Shown here: piece after piece, positions 25,684-34,801 of the stretch
Numbering within the stretch: the first letter of the stretch is position 1
Layout: each line of letters opens with the position of its first letter
Origin: Paenibacillus tyrphae
Lineage (GTDB): Bacteria; Bacillota; Bacilli; Paenibacillales; NBRC-103111
Length of the DNA: 64,000 nt
Reading direction: 5' to 3'
NCBI RefSeq assembly: GCF_027925525.1
Contig: NZ_BSDJ01000004.1
Location: forward strand, 186,001 to 250,000
Made by a program: the position numbers and the translations under genes
Notes under the pieces: generated by a model
Database searches by the model: none
Seen by the model: the letters and a program-made list of their open reading frames with translations, nothing else
Told to the model about the DNA's origin: nothing

Positions 25684-26940
25684 TCAGCGATTCCCCTTGG
25701 CAGCGTCCGTTTCCTTGTTGGCTTCTGCCGTCACGTACCCATATTTCCCGGCCTTCAGACCGGCTAACAGCAAGCCGCCTGCAGCGACGAGAAGCAAGAT
25801 CAGGGGAATGGTCCAGCCGCCTGTCGAGTCGTGAATGAAGCCGAAGAGCGTCGGACCGACCGCAGCCAGCAAATACCCGAACGATTGGGCCATGCCGGAC
25901 ATTTCCGCCGATTGACGAACCGACTTCGTGCGCAGGGCGAAGAACATGACGGCCAGGCCGAAGCCGGACCCTGCGCCGATGCCGACGAGAACGACCCAGA
26001 GCGGAACGAGCCAGGCCGTATCGGTAACCAGCAGCCCGAGATATCCGACTAAAAATAAGGAAGCGACGCCGACGGCCAAGCCCCGCTGATCGGCACGCCG
26101 CCCGGCAAGGATCGGCATAAAGAACGTCGCTGGTAGGCTGGCGAACTGCATGATCGAAATCATCCAACCGGCGGACACCGCGCTCATGCCGCGATCCTGC
26201 AATATGGCAGGGAACCAGGAAATATTGACATAGAAGAACAGCGACTGCAGTCCCATGAACAGCGTAATTTGCCAAGCGAGCGGAGAGCGCCAGAGCGAAT
26301 CGCTTTTGTGGGCGTCGGCACTTGCTTGTACCGCTTGCGGACGCTGGCGCGAACGAAGCATTGGCAGCCAGGCAGCGAGGGAGACGATGGCCAGAAGCGC
26401 CCAACTGCCGAGCGCCCCTCGCCATCCCAAGCCCAGCCCCTGCGAAATCGGGATGCTGACCCCCGAAGCGATAGCGGCGCACAGATTCATGGAAACGGAA
26501 TAAATGCCGGTCATCGTTCCGACGTTGTTCGGGAACTCCCGCTTGATCAAGGCCGGCACCAGCACGTTGCTGACGGCAATGGCGACACCGATGAGCGCCG
26601 TGCCTGCGAACAGCGCCGCGACCGAAGACAGCGAGCGCAGCAAAATGCCTGCCAGCAGGACGATCAGACCGGCGAACAGCGTATGCTCCATGCCCAGCCG
26701 CCGGGCGATCCGTGGCGAGAGCGGCGAGAGGAGCGCGAAAGCAAGCAGCGGCAAGGTGGTCATCATGCCCGCCCACGTATTGGAAATTCCCGTTTCCCCG
26801 CGAATTTCTCCGATAATCGGCCCGACGGCCGTTAACGGGGCGCGCAGGTTGGCGGCAATCAGGACGATGCCGATAATAAGCAGGCTTAGACCGGTACGGG
26901 TCTGTACTCTGGAGCTGACGGCATCTTGAGCCGGAATCAT
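25684..26940 (-). CDS. CynX/NimT-family MFS transporter
   Basis: 418 residues, twelve predicted transmembrane helices. The first helix contains AANLRAPLTAVGPI, the hallmark of the CynX/NimT (cyanate/2-nitroimidazole) branch. SPRIARRLGME is the loop 2-3 motif. The C-terminus is a Lys/Asp-rich cytoplasmic tail. Its start overlaps the stop of the upstream GntR-type regulator by 4 bp (ATGA), so the regulator probably controls it. The substrate is unknown; members export or import small anions and drugs. Confidence 0.9.
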   Translation of the reverse strand: MIPAQDAVSSRVQTRTGLSLLIIGIVLIAANLRAPLTAVGPIIGEIRGETGISNTWAGMMTTLPLLAFALLSPLSPRIARRLGMEHTLFAGLIVLLAGILLRSLSSVAALFAGTALIGVAIAVSNVLVPALIKREFPNNVGTMTGIYSVSMNLCAAIASGVSIPISQGLGLGWRGALGSWALLAIVSLAAWLPMLRSRQRPQAVQASADAHKSDSLWRSPLAWQITLFMGLQSLFFYVNISWFPAILQDRGMSAVSAGWMISIMQFASLPATFFMPILAGRRADQRGLAVGVASLFLVGYLGLLVTDTAWLVPLWVVLVGIGAGSGFGLAVMFFALRTKSVRQSAEMSGMAQSFGYLLAAVGPTLFGFIHDSTGGWTIPLILLLVAAGGLLLAGLKAGKYGYVTAEANKETDAAKGNR

Positions 26941-27641
26941 AAGGAACCCTCCTTGCGCACATCTTCTTGCAGTAGATTCAGCGATTCCCGAATATAGCGG
27001 CGTACGGCTTCGGCGGCCGCAACCGGGTCTTGGGCGGCGATGGCATCGACCATTTGGCAGTGCGAGCGAGAGGCTCCGTCAACGATGACCGACAGGTCGA
27101 GGGTCTGGTCGATAGACGATTCCAGGGCATCGGTCATATGCTCGTACAGGTCGATCAAGACGCTATTGCCGGTTGCCCGGACGATCGCATGATGCAGCTT
27201 CAGGTCCGCTTCGATGTAGCCTTCGATGTCCTGCGCCGCCGCGGCGGCATCGCATGCCGACAGCAGGGAGCGGAACATCCCGATGTCCTCCGACGTACGC
27301 CGCATGGCAGCCAGCCTTGCCGCCTCCTGCTCGAGCGCGCAGCGCACCTCCAGCGTCTCCGTGGCGTTCGAGCGGCGAAGGCGGCGCACGAGAGCGGGGC
27401 CGAGGCTGCTCGAAGAGCGCACGTAAGTGCCGTCGCCTTGGCGTGCCGTCAGAAGTCCGGCGTGAATGAGAGCCCTGACTCCTTCGCGAACGGTGTTCCG
27501 GCTGACGCCCAGCTGCTTGACCAGTTCAGGCTCGACCGGGATGCGCGATCCGACCGGCCATTGACCGGACTCGATAAGCGATTCCATCTGGGAAACGACC
27601 TGTTCCACCAGGGTGGAACGCGTGGTTTGTTTCAATTCCAT
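26937..27641 (-). CDS. FadR-subfamily GntR transcriptional regulator
   Basis: 234 residues. The N-terminal winged helix-turn-helix has IPVEPELVKQLGVSRNTVREGVRALIHAGLL, the GntR signature (E-x-x-L-x-x-x-x-x-VSR-x-TVR), followed by RQGDGTYV. An all-helical FCD effector domain covers residues ~85-225, with His/Asp residues that often bind metal plus a carboxylate ligand. It lies directly upstream of and overlaps the MFS gene, suggesting local control. ATG 27641 follows GGAGGTTTAGAAG. Repeated ATCC and CCAAT elements precede it and may be the operator. Confidence 0.9.
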   Translation of the reverse strand: MELKQTTRSTLVEQVVSQMESLIESGQWPVGSRIPVEPELVKQLGVSRNTVREGVRALIHAGLLTARQGDGTYVRSSSSLGPALVRRLRRSNATETLEVRCALEQEAARLAAMRRTSEDIGMFRSLLSACDAAAAAQDIEGYIEADLKLHHAIVRATGNSVLIDLYEHMTDALESSIDQTLDLSVIVDGASRSHCQMVDAIAAQDPVAAAEAVRRYIRESLNLLQEDVRKEGSL

Positions 27642-27767
27642 CTTCTAAACCTCCAAACATCGGATGATTGGGATATTGGATAATATAGCACGTATTCGTT
27701 CCCCGGGCAAGAGAGGTGCGAACTCGGGACATCGTGCGGCTTTTTCCGCCGCGAAAGAAGCGCGTTA

Positions 27768-27810
27768 TAAAAACAAGAGCTCCTGAGCGATATTGCCGCC
27801 CGGGAGCCTC
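27768..27810 (-). terminator. Intrinsic terminator for the small membrane protein gene
   Basis: On the minus strand GAGGCTCC pairs with GGAGCTC across a GC-rich loop, followed by TTGTTTTT. Confidence 0.65.
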
Positions 27811-27823
27811 TGTCCGATGCCTG

Positions 27824-28006
27824 TTATTTTTCTTCTTTTCGTCCGTCCAGGTGCAAATCCTCCAGCGTATACTTATGATTCCACAAAAATTCCATATCGT
27901 AATCCGTCGTATCGCGCAGAACAAACTCCATTAGCGCAGCCATAAAAGCGACAATGATCATGAAGAGCAGCATTAGGCACATGAGAAACGAGATCGTATG
28001 AACCAA
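27824..28006 (-). CDS. Small single-pass membrane protein, unknown
   Basis: 60 residues. An N-terminal hydrophobic helix (about residues 4-29, LMCLMLLFMIIVAFMAALM) is followed by an acidic soluble part with RDTTDYDMEFLWNHKYTLED. The start is TTG 28006 behind AGGAAAGGATG. A good terminator follows, which supports a real gene. No family recognised. Confidence 0.52.
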   Translation of the reverse strand: MVHTISFLMCLMLLFMIIVAFMAALMEFVLRDTTDYDMEFLWNHKYTLEDLHLDGRKEEK

Positions 28007-28071
28007 AGTGATCGCATCCTTTCCTGCCGTATGCTACCAGTTTATGAACGTTTCGCGAAAAAATGATAGAA

Positions 28072-28107
28072 AAGCAAAACGAAGGCTTCCCGACCGGGTT
28101 GCCTTCG
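28072..28107 (-). terminator. Intrinsic terminator of the minus-strand marR gene
   Basis: CGAAGGC (28080-28086) and GCCTTCG (28101-28107) pair. Read on the minus strand, the stem is followed by GTTTTGCTTTT. Confidence 0.75.
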
Positions 28108-28111
28108 CCGC

Positions 28112-28549
28112 TTATACGTTTACTTCTTGCGTTTCAGTCAATATCGCTTTGCAGATGCGGGTCAAATGCTTAATGTCCTCGTCGGGCAGTTTTCCGAAAT
28201 ATTCCTCGACCACTCGCTGGCGGTGCAGGTGAAGCTCCTCGATAATTTCTCTTCCCTTGTCGGTAATCTCCATATAGACCACTCTCCGGTCTTCCTCAGA
28301 GCGGGTTCTTTCGGCGAATCCGCCGGAAATCAGCTTATCGGAAAGCGATGTCACCGCGCCCGACGTGATCCAGAGCGCGTCGGCGATTTGTGAGACCTTC
28401 AGCGGACCTTCGTTTTGCAATTTTTCCAGAATAACCGCTTGCGAGGCGGAGACACCGTGCGCTTCAAAGCGGGTCCAACTGGCTTTCACTTTGCGAAACA
28501 TTAAGCGGAACGCTTCCTCCAGCTCATATAAATCTTGTCGGTGTACCAT
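28112..28549 (-). CDS. MarR-family transcriptional regulator
   Basis: 145 residues. Winged helix fold with KVSQIADALWITSGAVTSLSDKLISGGFAERTRSEEDRRVVYMEIT, split here as recognition helix (SGAVTSLSDKL) and wing (RSEEDRRVV), the MarR pattern. Terminal helices form the dimer interface. It is divergent from a second MarR gene and an efflux operon at 28765. The shared 215-bp region has palindromes that may be operators for both. Confidence 0.9.
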   Translation of the reverse strand: MVHRQDLYELEEAFRLMFRKVKASWTRFEAHGVSASQAVILEKLQNEGPLKVSQIADALWITSGAVTSLSDKLISGGFAERTRSEEDRRVVYMEITDKGREIIEELHLHRQRVVEEYFGKLPDEDIKHLTRICKAILTETQEVNV

Positions 28550-28567
28550 AATAGCCCCCTTAAATTG

Positions 28568-28577
28568 TTACCGGTAA
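28568..28577. promoter_or_regulatory. Palindrome near the minus-strand marR start
   Basis: TTACCGGTAA, a perfect 10-bp palindrome about 20 bp upstream of the regulator start. Candidate autoregulatory operator. Confidence 0.45.
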
Positions 28578-28701
28578 AGATAGAGTTCGACAAAATAATA
28601 AGTAATACGCAGATCAAGCCTTTTGGTTTCAAAAAGTTTTCCGCATTCCGGTTTGCCATGAAAAATTTTGATTGACGTTAAAAAATTTCCGTGCTAATTT
28701 A

Positions 28702-28713
28702 TTTAATGTTAAA
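28702..28713. promoter_or_regulatory. Inverted repeat upstream of the efflux-operon marR
   Basis: TTTAA-TG-TTAAA, a perfect 5-2-5 inverted repeat about 50 bp upstream of the TTG start at 28765. Candidate MarR operator. Confidence 0.45.
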
Positions 28714-28764
28714 TCATTGCACTATAAAATTATTTTAGTCTAAAAATATAAGAGGAGGGAAGCC

Positions 28765-29187
28765 TTGCGTAATTTAGAGCAAAAGCTGACGGAGCTGGAA
28801 GGACTGATTGCCGTCGCCGTACGCCATGCCCGCCGCTGGTCGCCGCCCGACGCAGACTTGTCGAAGCAGCAAATCCAGCTGCTGCATGCCTTGTGCGGTA
28901 AGCAGCGGGTGACCGTAACCGCGCTGGCCGAGGAACTGCAGCTATCGGCAAGCGCGACGACGATCGCGTTGAACCGATTGGAGCAAGCCGGCTTTGTAAA
29001 GCGGAGCCGGGATGAAACGGACCGCCGCGTCGTTTGGCTTGAGCCGTCCGATGAGGCGGTCAACCATATGAAGGAATTTCGGCTGTTTAAACAAAAGCTG
29101 CTGATGCAAATGTTCGGCGGCTTGACGGAGGAAGAGACGGAGCAGTTTATCGCATTGGTCCGCAAAATGATCTCCACGCTGGCTTGA
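28765..29187 (+). CDS. MarR-family regulator of the efflux operon
   Basis: 140 residues. Recognition helix in LSASATTIALNRLEQAGFVKR, wing in SRDETDRRVVWLEPS. The start is TTG 28765 behind AGAGGAGGGAAGCC. It is the first gene of a plus-strand row that continues, with short gaps, into an adaptor, a DHA2 pump, a second adaptor and a secreted protein. Repression of the row and release by the exported compound is the usual arrangement and is inferred here. Confidence 0.9.
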   Translation: MRNLEQKLTELEGLIAVAVRHARRWSPPDADLSKQQIQLLHALCGKQRVTVTALAEELQLSASATTIALNRLEQAGFVKRSRDETDRRVVWLEPSDEAVNHMKEFRLFKQKLLMQMFGGLTEEETEQFIALVRKMISTLA

Positions 29188-29235
29188 GCATGCACAGACA
29201 CCGACAGGGGACCTTAGGAAAGGAGCTTCATCCGA

Positions 29236-29889
29236 ATGAAGAAAAAGATCATTATGCTGACCGTACTGGCTTTGGTGCTGGTGGGGGGAGGGACCGCCGG
29301 TGCGTACTACTACAATATCGCGAGCAAGTACATAACGACGGAGGATGCGAAAGTGCAGGGCGATCTTCGAGCTATCGGCTCGTTGGCTGCCGGGAAACTG
29401 ATCGAGTGGCGCTATAAGGAAGGCGACTCGTTTAGCAAAGGCGACGTGCTCGGCATCGTGGAAACGTCGCCGGCCAAAGGAACGACCCCGGCCACGACGA
29501 CGGAAATTATTGCGGCAGATGCCGGAACGATCATCCAATCGAACGCGGTGAAGGATCAGACGGTTGCGCCGGGCGGGACGCTTGCTTTGAGCGCCGACCT
29601 GAATCAGCTGTACATTACGGCCAATTTACAGGAAACGGAAATCACGAGCGTCCAAGTGGGCAACAAAGTGACGATCCGGATTGACGCGTTCAAGGATACG
29701 GACTTTACGGGACGGGTGGAGCGGATCGGGCTCGGGACCAATTCTTCTTTTTCCCTGCTTCCTTCCTCTAACGCCAGCGGCAATTATACGAAGGTGATTC
29801 AACGGATTCCGGTCAAAATCGCACTGGACGATACCCACGGGAAACGGCTCATTCCGGGCTTGAATGCAACCGTCAAAATCGAGAAATAG
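29236..29889 (+). CDS. HlyD/EmrA-type membrane fusion (adaptor) protein, short form
   Basis: 217 residues. N-terminal membrane anchor (residues ~4-26). The lipoyl/barrel-sandwich hybrid shows YITTEDAKVQGDL, GKLIEWRYKEGDSFSKGDVLGIVE and ADAGTIIQSNAVKDQTVAPGG. A beta-barrel domain follows (LYITANLQETEI, VTIRIDAF) and the ending is LIPGLNATVKIEK. The alpha-helical hairpin typical of Gram-negative EmrA is almost absent, normal for monoderm adaptors. It directly precedes a 14-helix DHA2 pump. The ATG follows AGGAAAGGAGC. Confidence 0.88.
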   Translation: MKKKIIMLTVLALVLVGGGTAGAYYYNIASKYITTEDAKVQGDLRAIGSLAAGKLIEWRYKEGDSFSKGDVLGIVETSPAKGTTPATTTEIIAADAGTIIQSNAVKDQTVAPGGTLALSADLNQLYITANLQETEITSVQVGNKVTIRIDAFKDTDFTGRVERIGLGTNSSFSLLPSSNASGNYTKVIQRIPVKIALDDTHGKRLIPGLNATVKIEK

Positions 29890-29922
29890 GGGCATCCGGG
29901 AACGGAAGGAGGAATACTCGGA

Positions 29923-31497
29923 ATGAACGACCAAGCCACAGATCAGGCCAAAGCCTCTTCCAAAGGGTCCGGACTCGCCATGCTGGCCATTATTCTCGGC
30001 GTCTTCATGGCTATTCTCGATACGAGCATCGTCAACGTGGCGATCCCTAAAATGATGAACGTCTTCGGCGTCAGCCAATCGCAGATCGAATGGGTCGTCA
30101 CGGCTTATTCGCTCGTCAGCGGGGCGCTCGTGCCGGCGACGGGATATTTGGGCGACCGGTTCGGCTATAAGCGGATGTATGTCATTTCGCTGATCATTTT
30201 TACGATCGGCTCCGGACTGTGCGGCATCGCCTGGAGCAACGAAAGCATGATTGTATTCCGGATCATTCAGGCCATCGGCGGCGGCGCGATGATGCCGATC
30301 AGCATGTCGATGATCTTCCGTATGTTCCCGGTCGAGAAACGGGGCATGGCGATGGGCTTGTTCGGGATCGCGATCATGTTCGCTCCGGCTACCGGCCCGA
30401 CGCTGAGCGGCTACATCGTCGAATATTTGGACTGGCGGCTTATTTTTACGATCAACGTGCCGATCGGGATTGTAGACATTTTCCTGTCCATGGCCGTGCT
30501 GAAGGAATTTAAGATGGAGGCCAAGAAGCGATTCGACGTCTTGGGATTTCTCACGTCCAGCACCGGGCTGGCCACGCTGCTTTACGGCATCGGCAAAGTG
30601 TCGGAGAAGGGCTGGGGCGACAGCGAGGTCGTCATATTTCTTACGATAGGGATCGTGTTCCTGGTAACCTTCGTCATTTTGGAGCTGACCGTGAAGGACC
30701 CGATGCTCGATTTAAGTCTGTTGAAAAATGGCATGTACACGTTGTCGCTGCTCGTTTCGAGCCTCGTGACCGTCATCATGATGGGGATGCTGTTTTTGCT
30801 CCCGATTTTCCTGCAGAACATCTCGGGCTTGTCTGCGGTCGAGACCGGCTTGATCTTGCTGCCGCAAGCGATCGCTTCCGGCATTATGATGCCGATCGCC
30901 GGCGGGCTGTTCGATAAATTCGGGGCGCGCCCCTTGGCGGTCATCGGACTGCTGATTACGGCGGCGGCGCTGTTTCTGACCTCGAATCTGAGCATGGAAA
31001 CCTCGCGCGCGACCATCATTTTCTGGTTGACGCTTCGTGCGGTCGGCATGGGGCTCATGATGATGCCGGTACAGACCGTAGGCATGAATACCGTGCCGAT
31101 GGAGAAGGTCGGTCAAGGGACCGCGCTTTCCAATACGATCCGGCAGGTGAGCGGCGCGTTCGGCATCGCTTGGCTGTCGCTACTATTCGGGGACCGGAAA
31201 GATTTTCATACGGCTTATTTGTCCGATCAGCTGAATATGGTATCGACAACGGTGATCGACCAGGTGACGAAAATTCAAAATCAGTTTATCGCGATGGGCC
31301 AGTCGGCCGCGCAGGCCAAAATAAGCGCCCTGAATTATATCGGAGGACAGGTGCAGATTCAATCGACGATCATTGCGCTGGACGACGTCTTTTATTTGAC
31401 CGCCGGACTTTCGCTGCTTGCCGTTGTTTTTAGCTTGTTTCTCAAAGGCGCAAAAGCCAAAGGCGGGGCCGGCGGCGTGCATATGATGGGCGAATAA
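29923..31497 (+). CDS. DHA2-family (EmrB/QacA) multidrug MFS exporter
   Basis: 524 residues, fourteen predicted transmembrane helices. DHA2 motifs seen are LDTSIVNVAIPKM (motif D1), GYLGDRFGYKRMY (motif A) and GLFGIAIMFAPATGPTLSGYI (motif C). A long extracytoplasmic stretch near residues 420-470 precedes the last helix. It exports drugs or metabolites with proton exchange. It is paired with the adaptor 33 bp upstream. Confidence 0.93.
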   Translation: MNDQATDQAKASSKGSGLAMLAIILGVFMAILDTSIVNVAIPKMMNVFGVSQSQIEWVVTAYSLVSGALVPATGYLGDRFGYKRMYVISLIIFTIGSGLCGIAWSNESMIVFRIIQAIGGGAMMPISMSMIFRMFPVEKRGMAMGLFGIAIMFAPATGPTLSGYIVEYLDWRLIFTINVPIGIVDIFLSMAVLKEFKMEAKKRFDVLGFLTSSTGLATLLYGIGKVSEKGWGDSEVVIFLTIGIVFLVTFVILELTVKDPMLDLSLLKNGMYTLSLLVSSLVTVIMMGMLFLLPIFLQNISGLSAVETGLILLPQAIASGIMMPIAGGLFDKFGARPLAVIGLLITAAALFLTSNLSMETSRATIIFWLTLRAVGMGLMMMPVQTVGMNTVPMEKVGQGTALSNTIRQVSGAFGIAWLSLLFGDRKDFHTAYLSDQLNMVSTTVIDQVTKIQNQFIAMGQSAAQAKISALNYIGGQVQIQSTIIALDDVFYLTAGLSLLAVVFSLFLKGAKAKGGAGGVHMMGE

Positions 31498-31555
31498 ACA
31501 TAACAGGACGAACGGACGGCTGAACGTTCGGCAAAGCAAAGGAGCGGGGAATTCC

Positions 31556-32794
31556 ATGACCTATAATAATAAAGAAACCGTCGGCTGGAAGCGGAGCGCG
31601 CTGGCCGGGCTGGCTATTTTGCTGACCGCCGCCACAGCCGCGGGCTGCTCGACGGCGAACGCGGGGGAGAGCGGGCCCAAGCCCGTGAAGGTGGCCGCCG
31701 TCTCGAAGATGCAACTGGACGGTTCGTCGGAGCAGGACGCCGATGCGGTTCCGTCCTCGCAGGCGAATGTCGTCGTCAAAGCGAATGGCGACGTGGCGGA
31801 GCTGCTCAAAAAACGCGGGGACGCGGTCGCGGCGGGCGAAGTGCTGTTCCGGCTCGATTCCACGGATGCCGTTCGCAATAAGGAGAAAAACCGGTTGTCC
31901 CGGCAAAATCTCGAATCGCAATTGGACAAAACAAGCAAGGATATTGCCACCAATAAAGCTGTCCTGAACAATACGATCGAGAAGCTGGAGCTGCAAATCG
32001 CGGATCTCGAAAAAGCGTACAATAACGCGCGCAACGACTACGATGCGGGCACGGCTCCCAAATCGCAGGTGGACAAAGCGGAGAGCCAGTTGAAAACGGC
32101 CCGTCTCGATCTGGACACGTCGAAGAAGCAGCTGGCGAATCTGGAAGCGACCGATCCGCTCGTTCCGCTGCAACTCCAGATCGAGAGCACGGATCTGGCA
32201 ATGCAGGATATCGAGAAAAATTTGTCCGACTTCGACGTGAAGGCGCCGATTGGCGGTCTGTTGACGGACCTATATCCTGAACAAGGCGTGACGGTCGCCC
32301 CCGGGTATGTCGCGGGCGTCGTTCAGCAGATCGATCCGATCAAGCTGCATGCCGACGTGACCGAAACGACGGCGAAGCTGGTTCGCGGCAAAAAGGATAT
32401 TCCGTTCGTCATCCAGGACACGGGCGAGAAAATGACGGGGACTGTCGCTTATATGGCCGATGTGATGAGCGCGCAAAGCAAAACCTATGTGCTGGAGCTG
32501 ACCGCGCCTAACCCGGACCGGAAGCTGAAGCCGGGCATGCGGGTGAAGCTGCAGCTCGGCGGCGATGCGAAGCAGGAGGCGTTGACCGTGCCGACTTCGG
32601 GCATCGTGAAGGAAGGGAACAACAGCTTCGTTTTCGTCCTCGCTGGCGACCACGCGGAGAAGCGCCAAGTAACGCTCGGGCGTGAGAGCGGACCGAACCG
32701 GGAAGTGCTCGGCGGGGTGAAGGAAGGCGAGCAGGTGATCGTATCCGGGCAGCGGGAGCTGAAAGATCAAGACAAGGCGGTTGTCCGCAACTGA
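31556..32794 (+). CDS. Lipoprotein RND/HlyD-type efflux adaptor
   Basis: 412 residues. A lipobox near residue 31 (TAATAAGC, with Cys as the lipid anchor) follows a hydrophobic signal. A barrel-sandwich half-motif (VVVKANGDVAELLKKRGDAV) precedes a coiled-coil hairpin of ~120 residues (LESQLDKTSKDIATNK through LATTDP-like turn), the second half-motif (VKAPIGGLLTDLYPEQGVTV), then barrel and membrane-proximal domains ending RELKDQDKAVV. Its long hairpin contrasts with the short adaptor two genes upstream. Two adaptors flanking a single pump is unusual. Confidence 0.87.
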   Translation: MTYNNKETVGWKRSALAGLAILLTAATAAGCSTANAGESGPKPVKVAAVSKMQLDGSSEQDADAVPSSQANVVVKANGDVAELLKKRGDAVAAGEVLFRLDSTDAVRNKEKNRLSRQNLESQLDKTSKDIATNKAVLNNTIEKLELQIADLEKAYNNARNDYDAGTAPKSQVDKAESQLKTARLDLDTSKKQLANLEATDPLVPLQLQIESTDLAMQDIEKNLSDFDVKAPIGGLLTDLYPEQGVTVAPGYVAGVVQQIDPIKLHADVTETTAKLVRGKKDIPFVIQDTGEKMTGTVAYMADVMSAQSKTYVLELTAPNPDRKLKPGMRVKLQLGGDAKQEALTVPTSGIVKEGNNSFVFVLAGDHAEKRQVTLGRESGPNREVLGGVKEGEQVIVSGQRELKDQDKAVVRN

Positions 32795-32843
32795 GGCTTC
32801 GCCGCCGACAGACGAACGACTTACGAATAATGGAGGACATCCT

Positions 32844-34583
32844 ATGAATACATGGAAAAGAGTAGTTTCAACGGCGCTGATTGTGTCCTTGGCCTTGTCT
32901 TTTCAAGGGGCCGTACGGGCGGAAAATCCGCAGCCGGCCATCGATGTGCGGTATCCGGCCGTGCTGTCCGGTCCGGTGCAGGTGAAGGTGAAGAGCCTGC
33001 TCAGCGAACGGGCGAACGGCGGCGCGCGCATCGCAGTCGTTGTGAAAATGTATAACGTCTGGGCGAGTGCGGCCCGCGTGCCGGATTACGAGCTGCGCGT
33101 CGTCACATCGGCGGGCACCAGCTATGTGCTCAAGCCAAGCGCAGACAATCCCGGTTCCGTACCTGCGTCCTCTTCGGTCGAGCTTAGCTATATGGCGCAA
33201 ATCGATCGTACCGATGCCGTGCAGCCGACCGATCTCGTATGGGTGGACGTGAACAAAGACGTCTATCCGAAGGTGGAGACCTCCATGCTGAAGCTGCCGG
33301 TAAGCAGCTTGGTCTGGTACGGGGACGCGGCGGATAACGGTTCGATTCCCGTCAAAGCATGGGGGACGCCGTTTGCCATCCCGGGAATCGAATCTTCCTT
33401 GGAGTATACGCCGGTCGGCATGACCAAACAATTCAAGGACGGGGCGCCGGTCGAGCTGCTTCAGCTGCTGGTAACTAATAACGGTACCCAGACCGAGACG
33501 GTTCCGGCGTTTTCGGTGGACGGCAAGGCGGCAGGTCAAATTTACAAAGGGTCTCACCAGGAGCAAGCGGCCGTCAGCGTCGATCCGAAAGAGAAAAAGT
33601 ACTTATACATTTCGATTCCTTACGAAGCCGACAAGCCGCTCGAAAGCTTGACTGTGGAGACGCCGGAAAGCTACAAAATTCCGAACCGGACGGATGCGGC
33701 GGCAGCCGTCAGCTATTCCGTCGGCCGGCTGCGCATAGCGCTTCCCGAGACACAGCCCGGCAGCCCAAGTGCGCTTCCTACGGTAGAAGGCTTCGGCACG
33801 CGGCTCGCGTTTGATCCGCTGAACAGTGCGGTGCATCCCGATCTCGCCGTATCGGTAGTCGACTTCCGGCTGTACGAAAACAAAGGGCAGAGCTATCAGA
33901 CGGGCGTCGTGAAGCTGAAGCTGGATAACCGCAGCGACAAGCCGCTGCCGGTGCCTCAACTGGCAGCGGAGCTGATCGGCGCGAGCGGCTCCTCGTACAC
34001 GGGCAGCCAGCAGAAGACGGCTGCGCAGGAGGTGCTGCCCGGAACGGCATATGTGATGAACTACACCTTCATGCTGCCGCTTGCCGGTGACGGGGACCAT
34101 TTTACACTGAAGTTCAGCGATAGCAAAACCGCCGCACCGTACAAAACGGCAATCGGACAGGTTGGTTTGAACGTGAATCAGACGAAGAATGAGGAAGGGG
34201 CGGTTGATTTTTATCCTTATGCGCTTAAGGTAAAAGACTGGTGGCTGGCTTATACGACCGGTACGAACCCAACGACAAAGTCTTACACCTATACGTACAA
34301 GCTGAAGTGGAACGTCGATCTGAAGACGACCGAACCGGTCATCGTGGACGCCGGTTATTCCAAGCTGCAACTGGTGATCGAGGGCAGCGATACCCGCGAA
34401 GTCGCCAGACAGACGCTCAGCTTGACGGGCGAGGGGCGCGTGGAGAACGGCGAGCAATCGATTTACTTTACCGATACGCCGTCGGATCAATTCGATCATC
34501 CGCTGACGATGCGTGTATACGAAGTCATTGACACTCCGTATGGCCCGGCCCGCCGGCTCATTGGGACGTTGCAGCAGCCGTAA
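32844..34583 (+). CDS. Large secreted protein of unknown function in the efflux operon
   Basis: 579 residues. The signal peptide is cleaved near GAVRAEN (residue ~27). The mature part is rich in beta strands with repeated patterns such as VVKMYNVWASAARVPDYELRV, VVKLKLDNRSDKPLPVP and LPGTAYVMNYTFMLP, which suggest several immunoglobulin-like or DUF4352-like sandwich domains. No catalytic motif is seen. ATG 32844 follows ATGGAGGACATCC, 49 bp after the lipoprotein adaptor. It ends at a terminator. It may be an extracellular partner or substrate of the export system. Confidence 0.78.
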   Translation: MNTWKRVVSTALIVSLALSFQGAVRAENPQPAIDVRYPAVLSGPVQVKVKSLLSERANGGARIAVVVKMYNVWASAARVPDYELRVVTSAGTSYVLKPSADNPGSVPASSSVELSYMAQIDRTDAVQPTDLVWVDVNKDVYPKVETSMLKLPVSSLVWYGDAADNGSIPVKAWGTPFAIPGIESSLEYTPVGMTKQFKDGAPVELLQLLVTNNGTQTETVPAFSVDGKAAGQIYKGSHQEQAAVSVDPKEKKYLYISIPYEADKPLESLTVETPESYKIPNRTDAAAAVSYSVGRLRIALPETQPGSPSALPTVEGFGTRLAFDPLNSAVHPDLAVSVVDFRLYENKGQSYQTGVVKLKLDNRSDKPLPVPQLAAELIGASGSSYTGSQQKTAAQEVLPGTAYVMNYTFMLPLAGDGDHFTLKFSDSKTAAPYKTAIGQVGLNVNQTKNEEGAVDFYPYALKVKDWWLAYTTGTNPTTKSYTYTYKLKWNVDLKTTEPVIVDAGYSKLQLVIEGSDTREVARQTLSLTGEGRVENGEQSIYFTDTPSDQFDHPLTMRVYEVIDTPYGPARRLIGTLQQP

Positions 34584-34610
34584 CCGGACATGGCTTCAGG
34601 CTTGACTTAA

Positions 34611-34658
34611 AGTTCCGCTTGCGAGGTCTTAAGAAGACTTTGCGGGCGGGACTTTTTT
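34611..34658 (+). terminator. Intrinsic terminator of the efflux operon
   Basis: AGTTCCGC..GCGAGGTCTT pairs with AAGACTTTGCGGGCGGGACT, then TTTTTT. Confidence 0.8.
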
Positions 34659-34801
34659 CGTTGAAGAATGAAGCGGAGAACGGGGGCGCTTTCAATTTAC
34701 GCCTCACGGAAAAAGCGGTATGATGGAGATAATTGGGTCAAGCTTCGTCCTGTCGGTTGACATGGCGGAACAGGACTCTAGAGCTAACATGGAGGGCTGG
34801 A

